Source of the DNA: JAUMXJ01 sp041781135
GTDB lineage: Bacteria > Bacillota > Clostridia > Peptostreptococcales > Acidaminobacteraceae
NCBI GenBank assembly: GCA_041781135.1
Contig: JBHAZV010000020.1
Location: forward strand, 1-64,000
Length of the DNA stretch: 64,000 bases
Direction of reading: 5' to 3'
Shown: one piece after another, positions 50,639 to 59,087 of the stretch
Layout of the letters: each line of letters begins with the position of its first letter
Position numbering within the stretch: the first letter of the stretch is position 1
Position numbers and translations under genes: made by a program
The notes under the pieces: model-generated
Told to the model about the DNA's origin: nothing
Databases searched by the model: none
Seen by the model: only the letters and a program-made list of their open reading frames with translations

Positions 50639-51448
50639 TTAAATCCATCTGATGGGCTCGGAACCTGAATCTGCCAAAAATTTATTGATTCTGCCAAATG
50701 GTGCGGATCCGAAAAATCCGCGATGCGCCGATAACGGGCTTGGATGCGCCGATTCTATTACAAGTCTGTGCGGATTTGTGATTAGCGGCTTTTTTTTCCG
50801 CGCGTCATTTCCCCACAGTACAAACGCTATCGGGCGGTCGAAGCGGTCAATTTCCTGCAAAATACGATCTGTAAATATTTCCCAGCCTCTACCTCGGTGC
50901 GAACCGGCGCTGTTTTCTCGCACTGTGAGTACCGTGTTCAGCAAAAGCACGCCTTGCTCTGCCCACCTGACGAGATTGCCCTGCCAGATGCCGCTGTCGG
51001 CTGAAATCGGATTTTGCAGAGCTCCGTCAGCGGCGGTGTGCTGGCTTTGGGCGAATTTTAACGCTGCGTTGTCGCTCTGTAATTCTTTGTATATGTTCTG
51101 AAGCGATTTGGGAATGGTAATTCCGGGTTTTACCGAGAACGCAAGACCGTGCGCCTGACCTCTGCCGTGGTACGGGTCCTGCCCTAATATTACTGCCTTG
51201 ACTTTGTTTGGCGGCGTAAGTTTCAGCGCGCTGAATACCTCGTTAGCAGGAGGAAATATTTCTTTGCAGGCAGCGCCATCTGATGTGCTGATAGCTTCGG
51301 CTTCATCTTTAAGAAATGCCTGCAGCCTGATGAAATATTCTTTTGAAAATTCTTTGTCCAGAAACTCGCGCCATGCGCCGGTTTCCGCGGCAAGAGCATC
51401 TGGCGAAGCCGCGCCGAAATCGCGGTAATTATTTATTTTGTTTGTCAT
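50639..51448 (-). CDS. ung: Uracil-DNA glycosylase (family 1)
   Basis: A 269-residue repair enzyme that cuts uracil from DNA. The water-activating motif GQDPYHG (Asp91) and the C-terminal HPSPLSAHRGFFG are intact, as is LLLNTVLTVRENSAGSHRG. It is longer than the usual 225 residues. The extra length lies in the N-terminal 50 residues and in an insert of roughly 20 around LKFAQSQHTAADGAL. It is convergent with mnmA and divergent from the next gene. Confidence 0.94.
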   Translation of the reverse strand: MTNKINNYRDFGAASPDALAAETGAWREFLDKEFSKEYFIRLQAFLKDEAEAISTSDGAACKEIFPPANEVFSALKLTPPNKVKAVILGQDPYHGRGQAHGLAFSVKPGITIPKSLQNIYKELQSDNAALKFAQSQHTAADGALQNPISADSGIWQGNLVRWAEQGVLLLNTVLTVRENSAGSHRGRGWEIFTDRILQEIDRFDRPIAFVLWGNDARKKKPLITNPHRLVIESAHPSPLSAHRGFFGSAPFGRINKFLADSGSEPIRWI

Positions 51449-51488
51449 ATTGAGACAATTTTACACTATGCGCTTCCGCCGTTCAATC

Positions 51489-51520
51489 GATGCTATAATT
51501 TTTTGATGCTATAATTTTTT
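51489..51520 (+). repeat. 16-bp perfect tandem duplication carrying two -10 boxes
   Basis: GATGCTATAATTTTTT occurs twice head to tail (51489-51504 and 51505-51520), giving two TATAAT boxes 16 bp apart (51494-51499 and 51510-51515) just before a GGAGGG site and the ATG at 51534. The -35 elements are poor for both. It looks like a replication-slippage duplication of the promoter core. Confidence 0.8.
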
Positions 51521-51533
51521 TAGGAGGGCATTT

Positions 51534-52007
51534 ATGGATTTTAGGTTTGCGGAGCGCAGGGACACAGGGTTAATACTGAAATTTATCCGCGAGCTTGCGG
51601 AGTATGAAAAACTTCTGAGCGAAGTAGTTGCTACAGAGGAGCTGCTTGAGGAATGGATATTCGACAGACAAAAGGCTGAGGTCGTATTTGCGCTTGAAGA
51701 CGGCATAGAGGTGGGATTTGCGCTGTTTTTTCACAATTTTTCCACATTTCTCGGCAGGGCGGGCATTTATCTCGAGGATTTGTTCGTGCGACCCGAGCAT
51801 CGAGGTAAAGGTTACGGAAAGGCGCTGCTTCAAAAACTTGCGCAGATCGCTGTCGAGCGTGGCTGCGGCAGGCTCGAATGGTGGTGTCTTGATTGGAATA
51901 AAAGCAGCATAGATTTTTATATTTCACTCGGCGCTGAGCCTATGGATGAGTGGACGGTATACCGCTTTGCCGGAGAACGCCTTAAAAAGCTGGCGGGAGA
52001 GTGCTGA
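51534..52007 (+). CDS. GNAT acetyltransferase of the SSAT/thialysine-acetyltransferase type
   Basis: A 157-residue acetyltransferase. YLEDLFVRPEHRGKGYGKAL holds the acetyl-CoA loop, and the C-terminal half has LEWWCLDWNKSSIDFYISLG and EWTVYRF, the pattern of spermidine/spermine and thialysine N-acetyltransferases. It may acetylate polyamines or lysine analogues (family inference; the acceptor is not proven). GGAGGG precedes the ATG. It has a duplicated -10 region and its own terminator, so it is likely monocistronic. Confidence 0.87.
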   Translation: MDFRFAERRDTGLILKFIRELAEYEKLLSEVVATEELLEEWIFDRQKAEVVFALEDGIEVGFALFFHNFSTFLGRAGIYLEDLFVRPEHRGKGYGKALLQKLAQIAVERGCGRLEWWCLDWNKSSIDFYISLGAEPMDEWTVYRFAGERLKKLAGEC

Positions 52008-52040
52008 AAACTCGCGGTCTAATTTGATTATGCGCATTTT

Positions 52041-52072
52041 GGCACAATTGGGTTACCAAACTGTGTCTTTTT
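52041..52072 (+). terminator. Terminator after the SSAT-like gene
   Basis: GGCACAATTGGG (52041-52052) pairs with CCAAACTGTGTC (52056-52067) around a 3-base loop with two mismatches and one G-T pair, followed by T5. Confidence 0.75.
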
Positions 52073-52084
52073 AGTGAAAAAATA

Positions 52085-52114
52085 TTGACAAGGCGCTCGC
52101 TTGAATGGAATAAT
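52085..52114 (+). promoter_or_regulatory. Promoter of the second NhaC gene
   Basis: TTGACA (52085-52090) and AATAAT (52109-52114) are 18 bp apart. The predicted leader of about 105 bases holds no structure I recognise. Confidence 0.55.
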
Positions 52115-52224
52115 ATATGTGTGGCATTGTATCAGAAAATATTTGTTCAGCAGTTTTAAGATAATCAAGGTATCAGGGGCCCGGGTTCGGACTCTTTTAC
52201 AATAAAATAAAGGAGTGTATGTCA

Positions 52225-53829
52225 ATGACAGAAAAAGTAACAGGAGTTCGCAAAGCTAAGTTATACGAAGCGTTGATCTCCTTCATAGGTCTAATAGCGG
52301 TAATGGCTATCGGCATCGGAGTTTATGGAACGGATCCACATATTCCAATGCTTGTCGGTGTAGTGATAGCTGCGGTTATGTCGCTCAAAATCGGCTACAG
52401 CTGGAAGCAGATTGAAGCGTCAATGATCGATGGCATTTCAAAGGCGATGCAGTCGATTCTCATCCTTGCGATAATCGGCGTGCTTATCGGCATTTGGATG
52501 TTGTCGGGAGTGGTGCCGTCGATGATATATTACGGGTTGTTCATTCTTACTCCAAAAATATTTTTGCCGGCAGCCGTTATTATTTGTTCAATAACCTCGC
52601 TTGCGACAGGTACATCCTGGGGTACTGCCGGAACAATGGGTGTTGCGCTTATGGGCATCGGGCACGGCCTTGGAATCCCTGCGCCTATAACAGCCGGCGC
52701 GGTTCTTTCGGGCGCTTATTTCGGAGATAAGATGTCGCCTCTTTCCGATACTACAAACCTGGCTCCTGCAATGGCCGGAACTGATGTATTTACACATGTT
52801 AAATATATGCTCAACGCAACTGTCGTCACATATATAATCACATTGGTTGCTTTTACTGTAATTGGTTTGAATTACGGTTCCGGAGCAGCTGAGCTCGGCG
52901 GAATCGAACTCATTCAGAACTCGATTTCCAGCCAGTTTAATATAACACCGCTGCTTTTGATACCTCCGATTGTGGTAATAGTGCTTATAGCGTTCAAGAT
53001 GCCTGCAATACCCGGACTTTTGATCGGTATTATAATAGCTGGCGCAATGTACCCGATATTCCAGTCGAATGCGGATTTTGGAAATATTTTCAGCGCCGGA
53101 ATGGATGGTTATGAGAGTACGCTCGCAGTCGGTGCAGTGGAATCGGCTCTGCCGGAGGGCGCGGAAATAGATGCTGCGTCTCTCGAAACTCTTTTATCCT
53201 CTAATGAAGATCTCGAAAGTTTGAAGAACTTCCTGCCTGAGGGTACAGATTATGCGGCCTTAGAAAAGTTTGTGGAAAAGAAGGGCGATTTTGAGGCGAT
53301 AGACGACCTTTTGACAAAGGGCGGATTAAACGGCATGATGTTCTCTATTTCGATGACTATTATAGCGATGATGTTTGGCGGTATAGTTGAAATGACAGGT
53401 CAAATGGAAATTATTGTAAAACAGATACTTAAGCTTGTTAAATCCGACGCCGGACTTGTTGTTGCAACAGAGGCAACCTGTATATTCAGTAATGCTACGA
53501 TGCCGGAGCAGTATATTTCTATCGTCGTTCCCGGAAGGATGTACGCTCAGGCATATATCGACAGAGGGCTTCATCCTAAGACGCTGTCCAATGCGCTCGA
53601 ATCTGCCGGAACAGTTTCCGGAGTGTTTATGCCATGGCATACATGCGGAGTATTTATGGAGGGCGCTCTTGGATGTCCGGCTTGGGGACCTGGCGGTTAC
53701 GCGGTTTATGCGATCTTTAACTATGTTCAGATCGTCGTCACCGGTGTAATGGCTTACATGGGTCTCACAGTTGCCAAGATGACAGAAGAAGAAAAGAAAA
53801 TTTTGGCAGAGACCGGCACAGTTTCGTAG
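52225..53829 (+). CDS. nhaC: Na+/H+ antiporter, NhaC family (second copy, with acidic insert)
   Basis: A 534-residue polytopic membrane protein of the NhaC group. Family stretches are LATGTSWGTAGTMGVAL, GDKMSPLSDTTNLAPAMAG and NATMPEQYISIVVPGRM. It differs from typical relatives by an acidic insert at about residues 301-361 in a loop, with many Glu/Asp and short helices. It shares only the family pattern with the antiporter at 76-1620, so their substrates may differ. The second ATG (52225) is preferred: AAAGGAG is nine bases away, but only three from the ATG at 52219. Confidence 0.87.
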   Translation: MTEKVTGVRKAKLYEALISFIGLIAVMAIGIGVYGTDPHIPMLVGVVIAAVMSLKIGYSWKQIEASMIDGISKAMQSILILAIIGVLIGIWMLSGVVPSMIYYGLFILTPKIFLPAAVIICSITSLATGTSWGTAGTMGVALMGIGHGLGIPAPITAGAVLSGAYFGDKMSPLSDTTNLAPAMAGTDVFTHVKYMLNATVVTYIITLVAFTVIGLNYGSGAAELGGIELIQNSISSQFNITPLLLIPPIVVIVLIAFKMPAIPGLLIGIIIAGAMYPIFQSNADFGNIFSAGMDGYESTLAVGAVESALPEGAEIDAASLETLLSSNEDLESLKNFLPEGTDYAALEKFVEKKGDFEAIDDLLTKGGLNGMMFSISMTIIAMMFGGIVEMTGQMEIIVKQILKLVKSDAGLVVATEATCIFSNATMPEQYISIVVPGRMYAQAYIDRGLHPKTLSNALESAGTVSGVFMPWHTCGVFMEGALGCPAWGPGGYAVYAIFNYVQIVVTGVMAYMGLTVAKMTEEEKKILAETGTVS

Positions 53830-53853
53830 GTGTTTACTCTAAAATATTGATTT

Positions 53854-53889
53854 GCAAATGTTTCTCCCGCATCGCGGGAGAACATTTGC
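53854..53889 (+). terminator. Long hairpin between the second nhaC and argC
   Basis: A 16-bp stem with one bulged base (53854-53870 with 53874-53889) and a 3-base loop. The run behind it is only weakly T-rich (TTATAAAAACTTT), so termination is likely but not certain. Confidence 0.65.
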
Positions 53890-53978
53890 TTATAAAAACT
53901 TTCAAATAACGGGGGGTACCAAAACATTTGCCTTTCGTTTATAATATAGCTTGAAAGCATTTTAAGGAGGCTAATTTA

Positions 53979-55034
53979 ATGATTAGATTTTCGATGATCG
54001 GTGCTGCGAGCAATGCAGGGGGCGAACTTCTCCGAATGATGACCCAGCATCCGCAGGCAAAGCTTGCGTATGTTGCGGACGGTTTTTCTGCGGGCGCGAA
54101 GCTTACGGACATCCATGCGGCTGTGCAGGGTTTTTATGATCCCGAGACAGTCCTTCTCTCTGACAGCGACGAAGATGTCGAGAAGATACTTGCCGGTTCA
54201 GACGTACTGTTTTTAGCGGTCGATCCGGGAAAGGTGTTCCCGCTTGCCGAAAAGGCGCTTGCAAAAGGCGTTAAGGTTATCGACTTTGGCGCAGATATCA
54301 GGTTCAGGGATTCTTCTGTCTGGGAAAAGTGGTACGGCGTCAAATGCGACTACCCTCAGATGTGCCGCGATGCAGTTTATTCTATTCCTGAGATATGGCG
54401 CGACCAGATCAAGGGCAAGAGTTTGATTTCAAACCCGGGGTGTTATCCGACAGCTTCTGCGCTCGGTCTTTATCCTTTTGTAAAGAACGGCCTTATCGAA
54501 AAAAATACTATTATTGTCAATGCGATCAGCGGAACAACAGGTGCAGGCAGAAAGCCTGATTTCCCTAAGCTTCATATGGTTCAGGACGGTAATTTCAAGG
54601 CTTATGGCGTTGCAGGGCACAGGCATACTCCTGAGATTGAGCAGAGTATAGAAATGATTGGCGGAGAAAAATCAACCATTATTTTCCAGCCGCATCTCGC
54701 TCCAATGCCTCGCGGTATTCATGTCACAATTTACGGCAATCTTAAAAAGCCTTTGACAAACGATGAGATTTACGATCTTTACCAGCAGTACTACAAGGAC
54801 GAACCTTTTGTGATCGCGCATAAGGCAGGGGACTGGCCAAATACAAAATGGACTACAGGCACAAACTTCTGTCATCTGGCTGCAGCTTATGAACCGCGAA
54901 CAAACAGGATAATTATTTGTTCAGTTATAGACAATATCGGAAAAGGCGCTGCGGGTCAGGCTATTCAGAATATGAACATAATATTCGGTCTTGACGAGAC
55001 CACGGGTCTGCTTGTTCCGCCGCTATATCCATAA
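53979..55034 (+). CDS. argC: N-acetyl-gamma-glutamyl-phosphate reductase
   Basis: A 351-residue NADPH enzyme that reduces acetylglutamyl phosphate to the semialdehyde in arginine synthesis. The catalytic Cys155 lies in SNPGCYPTA, and the active-site His lies in AGHRHTPEIEQ. The N-terminal Rossmann loop is a variant (GAASNAGGELLRM). Length is normal. AAGGAGG precedes the ATG; TATAAT at 53940-53945 has a weak -35. A hairpin separates it from argJ. Confidence 0.95.
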   Translation: MIRFSMIGAASNAGGELLRMMTQHPQAKLAYVADGFSAGAKLTDIHAAVQGFYDPETVLLSDSDEDVEKILAGSDVLFLAVDPGKVFPLAEKALAKGVKVIDFGADIRFRDSSVWEKWYGVKCDYPQMCRDAVYSIPEIWRDQIKGKSLISNPGCYPTASALGLYPFVKNGLIEKNTIIVNAISGTTGAGRKPDFPKLHMVQDGNFKAYGVAGHRHTPEIEQSIEMIGGEKSTIIFQPHLAPMPRGIHVTIYGNLKKPLTNDEIYDLYQQYYKDEPFVIAHKAGDWPNTKWTTGTNFCHLAAAYEPRTNRIIICSVIDNIGKGAAGQAIQNMNIIFGLDETTGLLVPPLYP

Positions 55035-55048
55035 ACTGTAGAAACGGT

Positions 55049-55076
55049 GCAGGGCGCCTGAAGGCGGGCGCTCTGC
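55049..55076 (+). terminator. Hairpin between argC and argJ
   Basis: GCAGGGCGCC (55049-55058) pairs with GGCGCTCTGC (55067-55076), one G-T pair, around an 8-base loop; TGATTATTTAATATTTTT follows. It may be a partial terminator or an mRNA-processing or stability element inside the arg operon. Confidence 0.5.
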
Positions 55077-55106
55077 TGATTATTTAATATTTTTAATGGA
55101 GGTTCA

Positions 55107-56339
55107 ATGGGAAACTGGAATGTTATAAATGACGGCAATATTTTGTCGCCTCAAGGCTACAAGGCTGGGTCAAAGTATGTCGGCATAAAGAGCAAAAAAA
55201 CAGAAAAACCGGATATGACGATAGTTGTTTCAGAAAGAGAGGCAACATCGGCAGGCGTTTTTACAACAAATAAATTTGCGGCTGCTCCTGTTATTTATTG
55301 CCGCGAAGTGCTTAAACACGGCAAGGCGCGGGCGATAGTCGTAAACAGCGGCAACGCGAACGCAGCTACCGGCGCGGAGGGCGTAGAGGACGCTCGAAAA
55401 CTCGGAGCTGCTGTAGCGGGGGAGCTTGGGCTTAAACCCGAAGAAGTATTTGTATGCTCTACAGGCGTCATCGGCGTACATCTGCCTATGGAAAAGATGC
55501 TTCAGGGCATAAAGGAAATTATTCCGCTTATAGGAAACACTGCGGAGCACGGTCATCTGGCGGAAAGAGCTATTATGACTACAGACCTCGTGCCGAAAGA
55601 GCTTGCGCTTGAGCTCGAACTCTCCGGCGGCAAGGTTATTCTCGGCTCTATGGCTAAGGGCTCGGGTATGATACATCCGAATATGGCTACAATGCTCGGT
55701 TATATTACAACCGATGCCGAGATTTCGTCTGAGCTTATGCAGAAAATGCTTAAAGAAGCGACAGATAACAGCTACAACATGCTCACTGTAGATGGCGATA
55801 CAAGCACGAATGATACGCTAATAATGCTTGCAAATGGCATGTCCGGCGTAAAGGTCGAATCCAAAGAGGATATCGAAAAATTTGCTGCAGCTGTCAATCA
55901 CATTTGTACAGAAATGGCTAAAAAGGTGGCGGCAGATGGCGAGGGCGCTACTCATCTGCTTATTGTTGAAGCTAAGAACATGCCTTCTGTAAAGGATGCA
56001 AGGCTTGTCGCGCGTGCGGTTGCTGCTTCATCACTTTTTAAGTGCGCAGTTTTTGGCAAGGATGCAAACTGGGGCAGGGTGATTTCTGCTGCGGGATACT
56101 CCGGAGCTGAGTTCAGGACAGATCTTATAGACGTAGTTATGAAGAGCTGTGCAGGTGATATTGAAGTGATGCACGCGGGTTCCGGACTTAATTTTGACGA
56201 AGAAAAGGCGGCGAAGATACTCAACGAAAAGGATATAACAGTCGTGCTTGATTTCCATGACGGCGATGCCTGTGCGACAGCATATGGTTGCGACCTTACA
56301 TATGACTACGTCAAAATTAATGGAGATTACAGAAGTTAG
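55107..56339 (+). CDS. argJ: Glutamate N-acetyltransferase / amino-acid acetyltransferase
   Basis: A 410-residue enzyme that moves the acetyl group from acetylornithine to glutamate, recycling it. It is made as a precursor that cuts itself before Thr195 in KGSGMIHPNMATML, giving two chains with Thr as nucleophile. VDGDTSTNDT is the other family mark. Whether it also makes acetylglutamate from acetyl-CoA (bifunctional form) cannot be read off; no argA is seen nearby. GGAGG precedes the ATG, and argB follows 11 bases later. Confidence 0.95.
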   Translation: MGNWNVINDGNILSPQGYKAGSKYVGIKSKKTEKPDMTIVVSEREATSAGVFTTNKFAAAPVIYCREVLKHGKARAIVVNSGNANAATGAEGVEDARKLGAAVAGELGLKPEEVFVCSTGVIGVHLPMEKMLQGIKEIIPLIGNTAEHGHLAERAIMTTDLVPKELALELELSGGKVILGSMAKGSGMIHPNMATMLGYITTDAEISSELMQKMLKEATDNSYNMLTVDGDTSTNDTLIMLANGMSGVKVESKEDIEKFAAAVNHICTEMAKKVAADGEGATHLLIVEAKNMPSVKDARLVARAVAASSLFKCAVFGKDANWGRVISAAGYSGAEFRTDLIDVVMKSCAGDIEVMHAGSGLNFDEEKAAKILNEKDITVVLDFHDGDACATAYGCDLTYDYVKINGDYRS

Positions 56340-56350
56340 TCGAGGTGGAC

Positions 56351-57229
56351 GTGAATATTCAAGAAAAAATCTCCGTGCTGTTTGAATCGCTCCCATATCT
56401 CAGAAAATACCAAGGCAAGACTGTGGTGGTAAAATTTGGCGGAAACGCTATGATCAACGATGAGATAAAGCAGTCGGTGCTTGAGGATGTCGTGATGATG
56501 CAAGCGCTCGGCATAAAGATGGTGATATCGCACGGCGGTGGTCCGGCTATAAATCAGATGCTCGAAAGGCTTCAGATTACCAGCGAATTTGTTAACGGTC
56601 TCAGAGTTACGAGCAAGGAGGTCATTGAGGTTGTAGAGATGGTTCTGGCCGGTAAAGTCGGCGGAGAGCTTGTGCAGAGAGTCACAGCAGCAGGCGGAAG
56701 GGCGGTCGGAGTTTCGGGCGTCAGCGCAGGGGTGTATCTGTGCGAAAAGCGCGGCGGCGAATATGACTATGGTTTTGTCGGCGATGTAAAGTCTGTCGAT
56801 CCAACGTCGGTCAGGGTTCTTGCAGACGCCGGATTCATACCTATAGTTTCGCCTATCGGCTCAGACGGAAAGGGCAATACTTACAATATAAACGGCGATA
56901 CTGCTGCGAGCGAGCTGGCGGTGGCACTTGAGGCGGACAAACTCGTCCTTATGACAGATATCGAAGGACTCTGCAACGATATAAAAATCAGAGATGTAAT
57001 AAGTTATCTCAATATAAAGGATGTCCCTGCATTAAAAGCAAAAGGCACTATCGCAGGCGGCATGATACCAAAGGTCGATGGTTGCGTAAACGCTATAGAG
57101 CGCGGTGTCAAGAGCGTGCATATCATAGATGGACGTCAGCCGCACAGTCTGCTGTTTGAAGCGTTCAGCGAGAGCGGGCACGGAACATTGGTCGGCACCG
57201 AGCAGGAAAGCGTCGGAATCAAGTGGTAA
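56351..57229 (+). CDS. argB: Acetylglutamate kinase
   Basis: A 292-residue kinase that phosphorylates N-acetylglutamate. The ATP-site VVKFGGNAM and ISHGGGPAINQML loops and NINGDTAASELAVAL are diagnostic. The N-terminal helix (about residues 1-20) is present; in arginine-inhibited kinases such a helix mediates feedback control. The GTG at 56351 is preferred because GAGG lies five bases upstream and the N-terminus fits the family; a GTG two codons upstream is possible. Confidence 0.95.
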   Translation: MNIQEKISVLFESLPYLRKYQGKTVVVKFGGNAMINDEIKQSVLEDVVMMQALGIKMVISHGGGPAINQMLERLQITSEFVNGLRVTSKEVIEVVEMVLAGKVGGELVQRVTAAGGRAVGVSGVSAGVYLCEKRGGEYDYGFVGDVKSVDPTSVRVLADAGFIPIVSPIGSDGKGNTYNINGDTAASELAVALEADKLVLMTDIEGLCNDIKIRDVISYLNIKDVPALKAKGTIAGGMIPKVDGCVNAIERGVKSVHIIDGRQPHSLLFEAFSESGHGTLVGTEQESVGIKW

Positions 57230-57274
57230 GCATAGTAAAACAAACAAAATAAAAACAAATAGAAGGAGGCAAAA

Positions 57275-58489
57275 ATGAACGAAAAGTTCACAAGCAATCA
57301 GGCTATCGTAGAGGCGGGCAAAAAATACCTGATGAACACATACGGTCAGTATCCTGTCGGCATGGTCCGAGGCAAGGGGCTCTATATCTACGATGCGGAT
57401 GGAAAGGAATATATCGACTTTCTTCAGGGTGTGGCAGTAAATGCTCTTGGGCACTGCTATCCATCGGTTATGGAAGCTACTATCGAAGCGGCGCAGAACC
57501 TCACTCAGTGCGCAAACTATTTCTATATCGAACCGGGCGTTCGTCTTGCTAAAATCCTTGTGGAAAACAGCGATTTTGACAGAGTTTTCTTTGGAAACAG
57601 CGGTGCGGAAGCAAACGAAGGCGCGATGAAGCTTGCGAGAAAGTATCAAAAAATGCAGGGTCATCCGGAAAAATATGTGGTTCTCAGTATGAGGCAGTCA
57701 TTCCACGGAAGAACCTTGGCTACCCTCACTGCAACCGGTCAGGACAAGTCTCATGTAGGCTTCGATCCGCTGCCCGCGGGATTCACATATGCGATGTTCA
57801 ATGATATCGAAAGCGTAAGAAATGCTGTCGATGCAAACACTGCAGCTATTATCGTAGAGCCTATTCAGGGCGAAGGCGGCGTAATTCCGGCTACAAAGGA
57901 ATTCCTCCAGGGTCTCAGACAGCTCTGCGATGAAAAAGACATCGTTCTCATTTTTGACGAGATCCAGGTAGGCTGCGGCAGGACAGGTTCGCTCTTTGCA
58001 TATCAGGAATACGGTGTGGTTCCGGATGTCATTACTCTTGCAAAGGCGCTCGGTAATGGTATTCCGGTTGCTGCATTTGCCGCTCGCGGCAAATTTGCGG
58101 ATGTGCTCCAGCCGGGCAACCACGGAACTACATTCGGTGGAAACCCAATCGCTACAAATACTGCGGCTGCTGCAATGACGGCAATAATCGAAAATAATCT
58201 CCCTAAGAATGCAAAGGAAATGGGCGCTTATCTCCAGGAAAGACTCAGAGAAATGCAGAAAAAACATCCTGTCATTAAAGAAATCAGAGGAATGGGTCTG
58301 ATAGTGGGCGCTGTTTTGGATATGCCGGATGCGCATGTCATAACTGATCCTTGCTTCGAGAAGGGCTTTATTCTCAACTGCACAGTGGGCAATGTTCTCA
58401 GATTTGTGCCGCCGCTCAATATCACAAAGGAAGAAATGGATAAAGCGCTTGCAATCCTCGAAGAAGTCTTCGTAGAAAAGGGATTCTAA
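57275..58489 (+). CDS. argD: Acetylornithine aminotransferase
   Basis: A 404-residue PLP enzyme that makes acetylornithine from the semialdehyde and glutamate. The PLP Lys lies in ITLAKALGNGIP; GNSGAEANEGAMKLARKY and IFDEIQVGCGRTG are family marks. It may also serve lysine synthesis. AAGGAGG lies ahead. It closes argC-J-B-D, with a strong terminator behind; the later steps (argF, argG, argH) are not in the window. Confidence 0.95.
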   Translation: MNEKFTSNQAIVEAGKKYLMNTYGQYPVGMVRGKGLYIYDADGKEYIDFLQGVAVNALGHCYPSVMEATIEAAQNLTQCANYFYIEPGVRLAKILVENSDFDRVFFGNSGAEANEGAMKLARKYQKMQGHPEKYVVLSMRQSFHGRTLATLTATGQDKSHVGFDPLPAGFTYAMFNDIESVRNAVDANTAAIIVEPIQGEGGVIPATKEFLQGLRQLCDEKDIVLIFDEIQVGCGRTGSLFAYQEYGVVPDVITLAKALGNGIPVAAFAARGKFADVLQPGNHGTTFGGNPIATNTAAAAMTAIIENNLPKNAKEMGAYLQERLREMQKKHPVIKEIRGMGLIVGAVLDMPDAHVITDPCFEKGFILNCTVGNVLRFVPPLNITKEEMDKALAILEEVFVEKGF

Positions 58490-58510
58490 GCGGTTTTGTC
58501 GCAAGCGCTA

Positions 58511-58545
58511 ACCCTCTCGCCAAGCGGTGAGAGGGTTTTTGTTTG
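58511..58545 (+). terminator. Terminator after argD
   Basis: ACCCTCTCGCC (58511-58521) pairs with GGTGAGAGGGT (58526-58536), one G-T pair, around a 4-base loop; TTTTGTTT follows. It ends the arg operon. Confidence 0.93.
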
Positions 58546-58582
58546 ATGTTAAAAAAACTTAAATTATGCCTTGGAATCGGAT

Positions 58583-58611
58583 TTGCACACTTTGCTGTAA
58601 TGTGTTATAAT
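58583..58611 (+). promoter_or_regulatory. Promoter of yajC-scfA-scfB-secDF
   Basis: TTGCAC (58583-58588) and a perfect TATAAT (58606-58611) are 17 bp apart, 25 bases before the yajC start. Confidence 0.7.
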
Positions 58612-58635
58612 AACCAAGTTTAGGGAGGTGGTAGT

Positions 58636-58905
58636 ATGGATATGTTTACTATACTGGCTGTAGCGCTCGCTGCAATGATGATATTTTCGATAGTTGCCCA
58701 AAGAAAGAGGGTTAAGCAGATCGAGGGTATGCGTTCCGCTATTGAACCGGGAGATACAGTCATTACAATCGGCGGCTTTGCTGGCACAATAGTCGAAGTC
58801 GGCGACGATGATTTTGTCATAGACTGCGAGGGCACAAAGCTCAGAATCAAAAAATGGGGCATCAGTTCCAGCACAAAAAGAAGCGCAGCTTCTGAGGAGG
58901 TATAA
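58636..58905 (+). CDS. yajC: Preprotein translocase subunit YajC
   Basis: An 89-residue protein with one N-terminal membrane helix and a small cytoplasmic domain (QRKRVKQIEGMRSAIEPGDT, TIGGFAGTIVEV) typical of YajC. It associates with SecDF and SecYEG in protein export. GGGAGGTGG precedes the ATG. The stop overlaps the SCIFF precursor start by one base (TAATG). Confidence 0.95.
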   Translation: MDMFTILAVALAAMMIFSIVAQRKRVKQIEGMRSAIEPGDTVITIGGFAGTIVEVGDDDFVIDCEGTKLRIKKWGISSSTKRSAASEEV

Positions 58906-59042
58906 TGAAAAAGATCAAGACACTGTTTAAGAAAATGAAAAAGGGTGTGCATACGGGATGCGGCGAATGTCAGACATCATGCCAGTCGGCTTGCAAGACT
59001 TCATGCACGGTGGGCAACCAATCTTGCGAGAACACAAAGTAA
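58905..59042 (+). CDS. scfA: SCIFF ranthipeptide precursor (six Cys in 45 residues)
   Basis: A 45-residue peptide, exactly the length that names the family. Residues 1-17 are a basic leader (KKIKTLFKKMKKGV). The core has six Cys at 19, 22, 26, 30, 34 and 41 in CGECQTSCQSACKTSC and its tail. Thr or Ser residues between the Cys are the expected acceptors of the thioether bridges made by the neighbouring radical SAM enzyme. The ATG overlaps the yajC stop and follows GAGGAGG. A terminator separates it from its maturase. Related peptides are reported in nearly all Clostridia; their job is still unclear, with signalling proposed. Confidence 0.95.
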   Translation: MKKIKTLFKKMKKGVHTGCGECQTSCQSACKTSCTVGNQSCENTK

Positions 59043-59049
59043 AAGAAAG

Positions 59050-59073
59050 GCGTCCCGAAAGGGATGCTTTTTT
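59050..59073 (+). terminator. Intrinsic terminator between scfA and scfB
   Basis: GCGTCCC (59050-59056) pairs with GGGATGC (59061-59067), one G-T pair, closed by a GAAA tetraloop and followed directly by T6. It lies 7 bases after the precursor stop and 14 before the maturase start, so most transcripts could end here, leaving more precursor than enzyme. Confidence 0.9.
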
Positions 59074-59087
59074 AACCGGAGGCGAGT

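Noticed and set aside
57698..58504. A 268-codon minus-strand open frame
   Set aside because: Antisense to argD; composition is that of a shadow frame.
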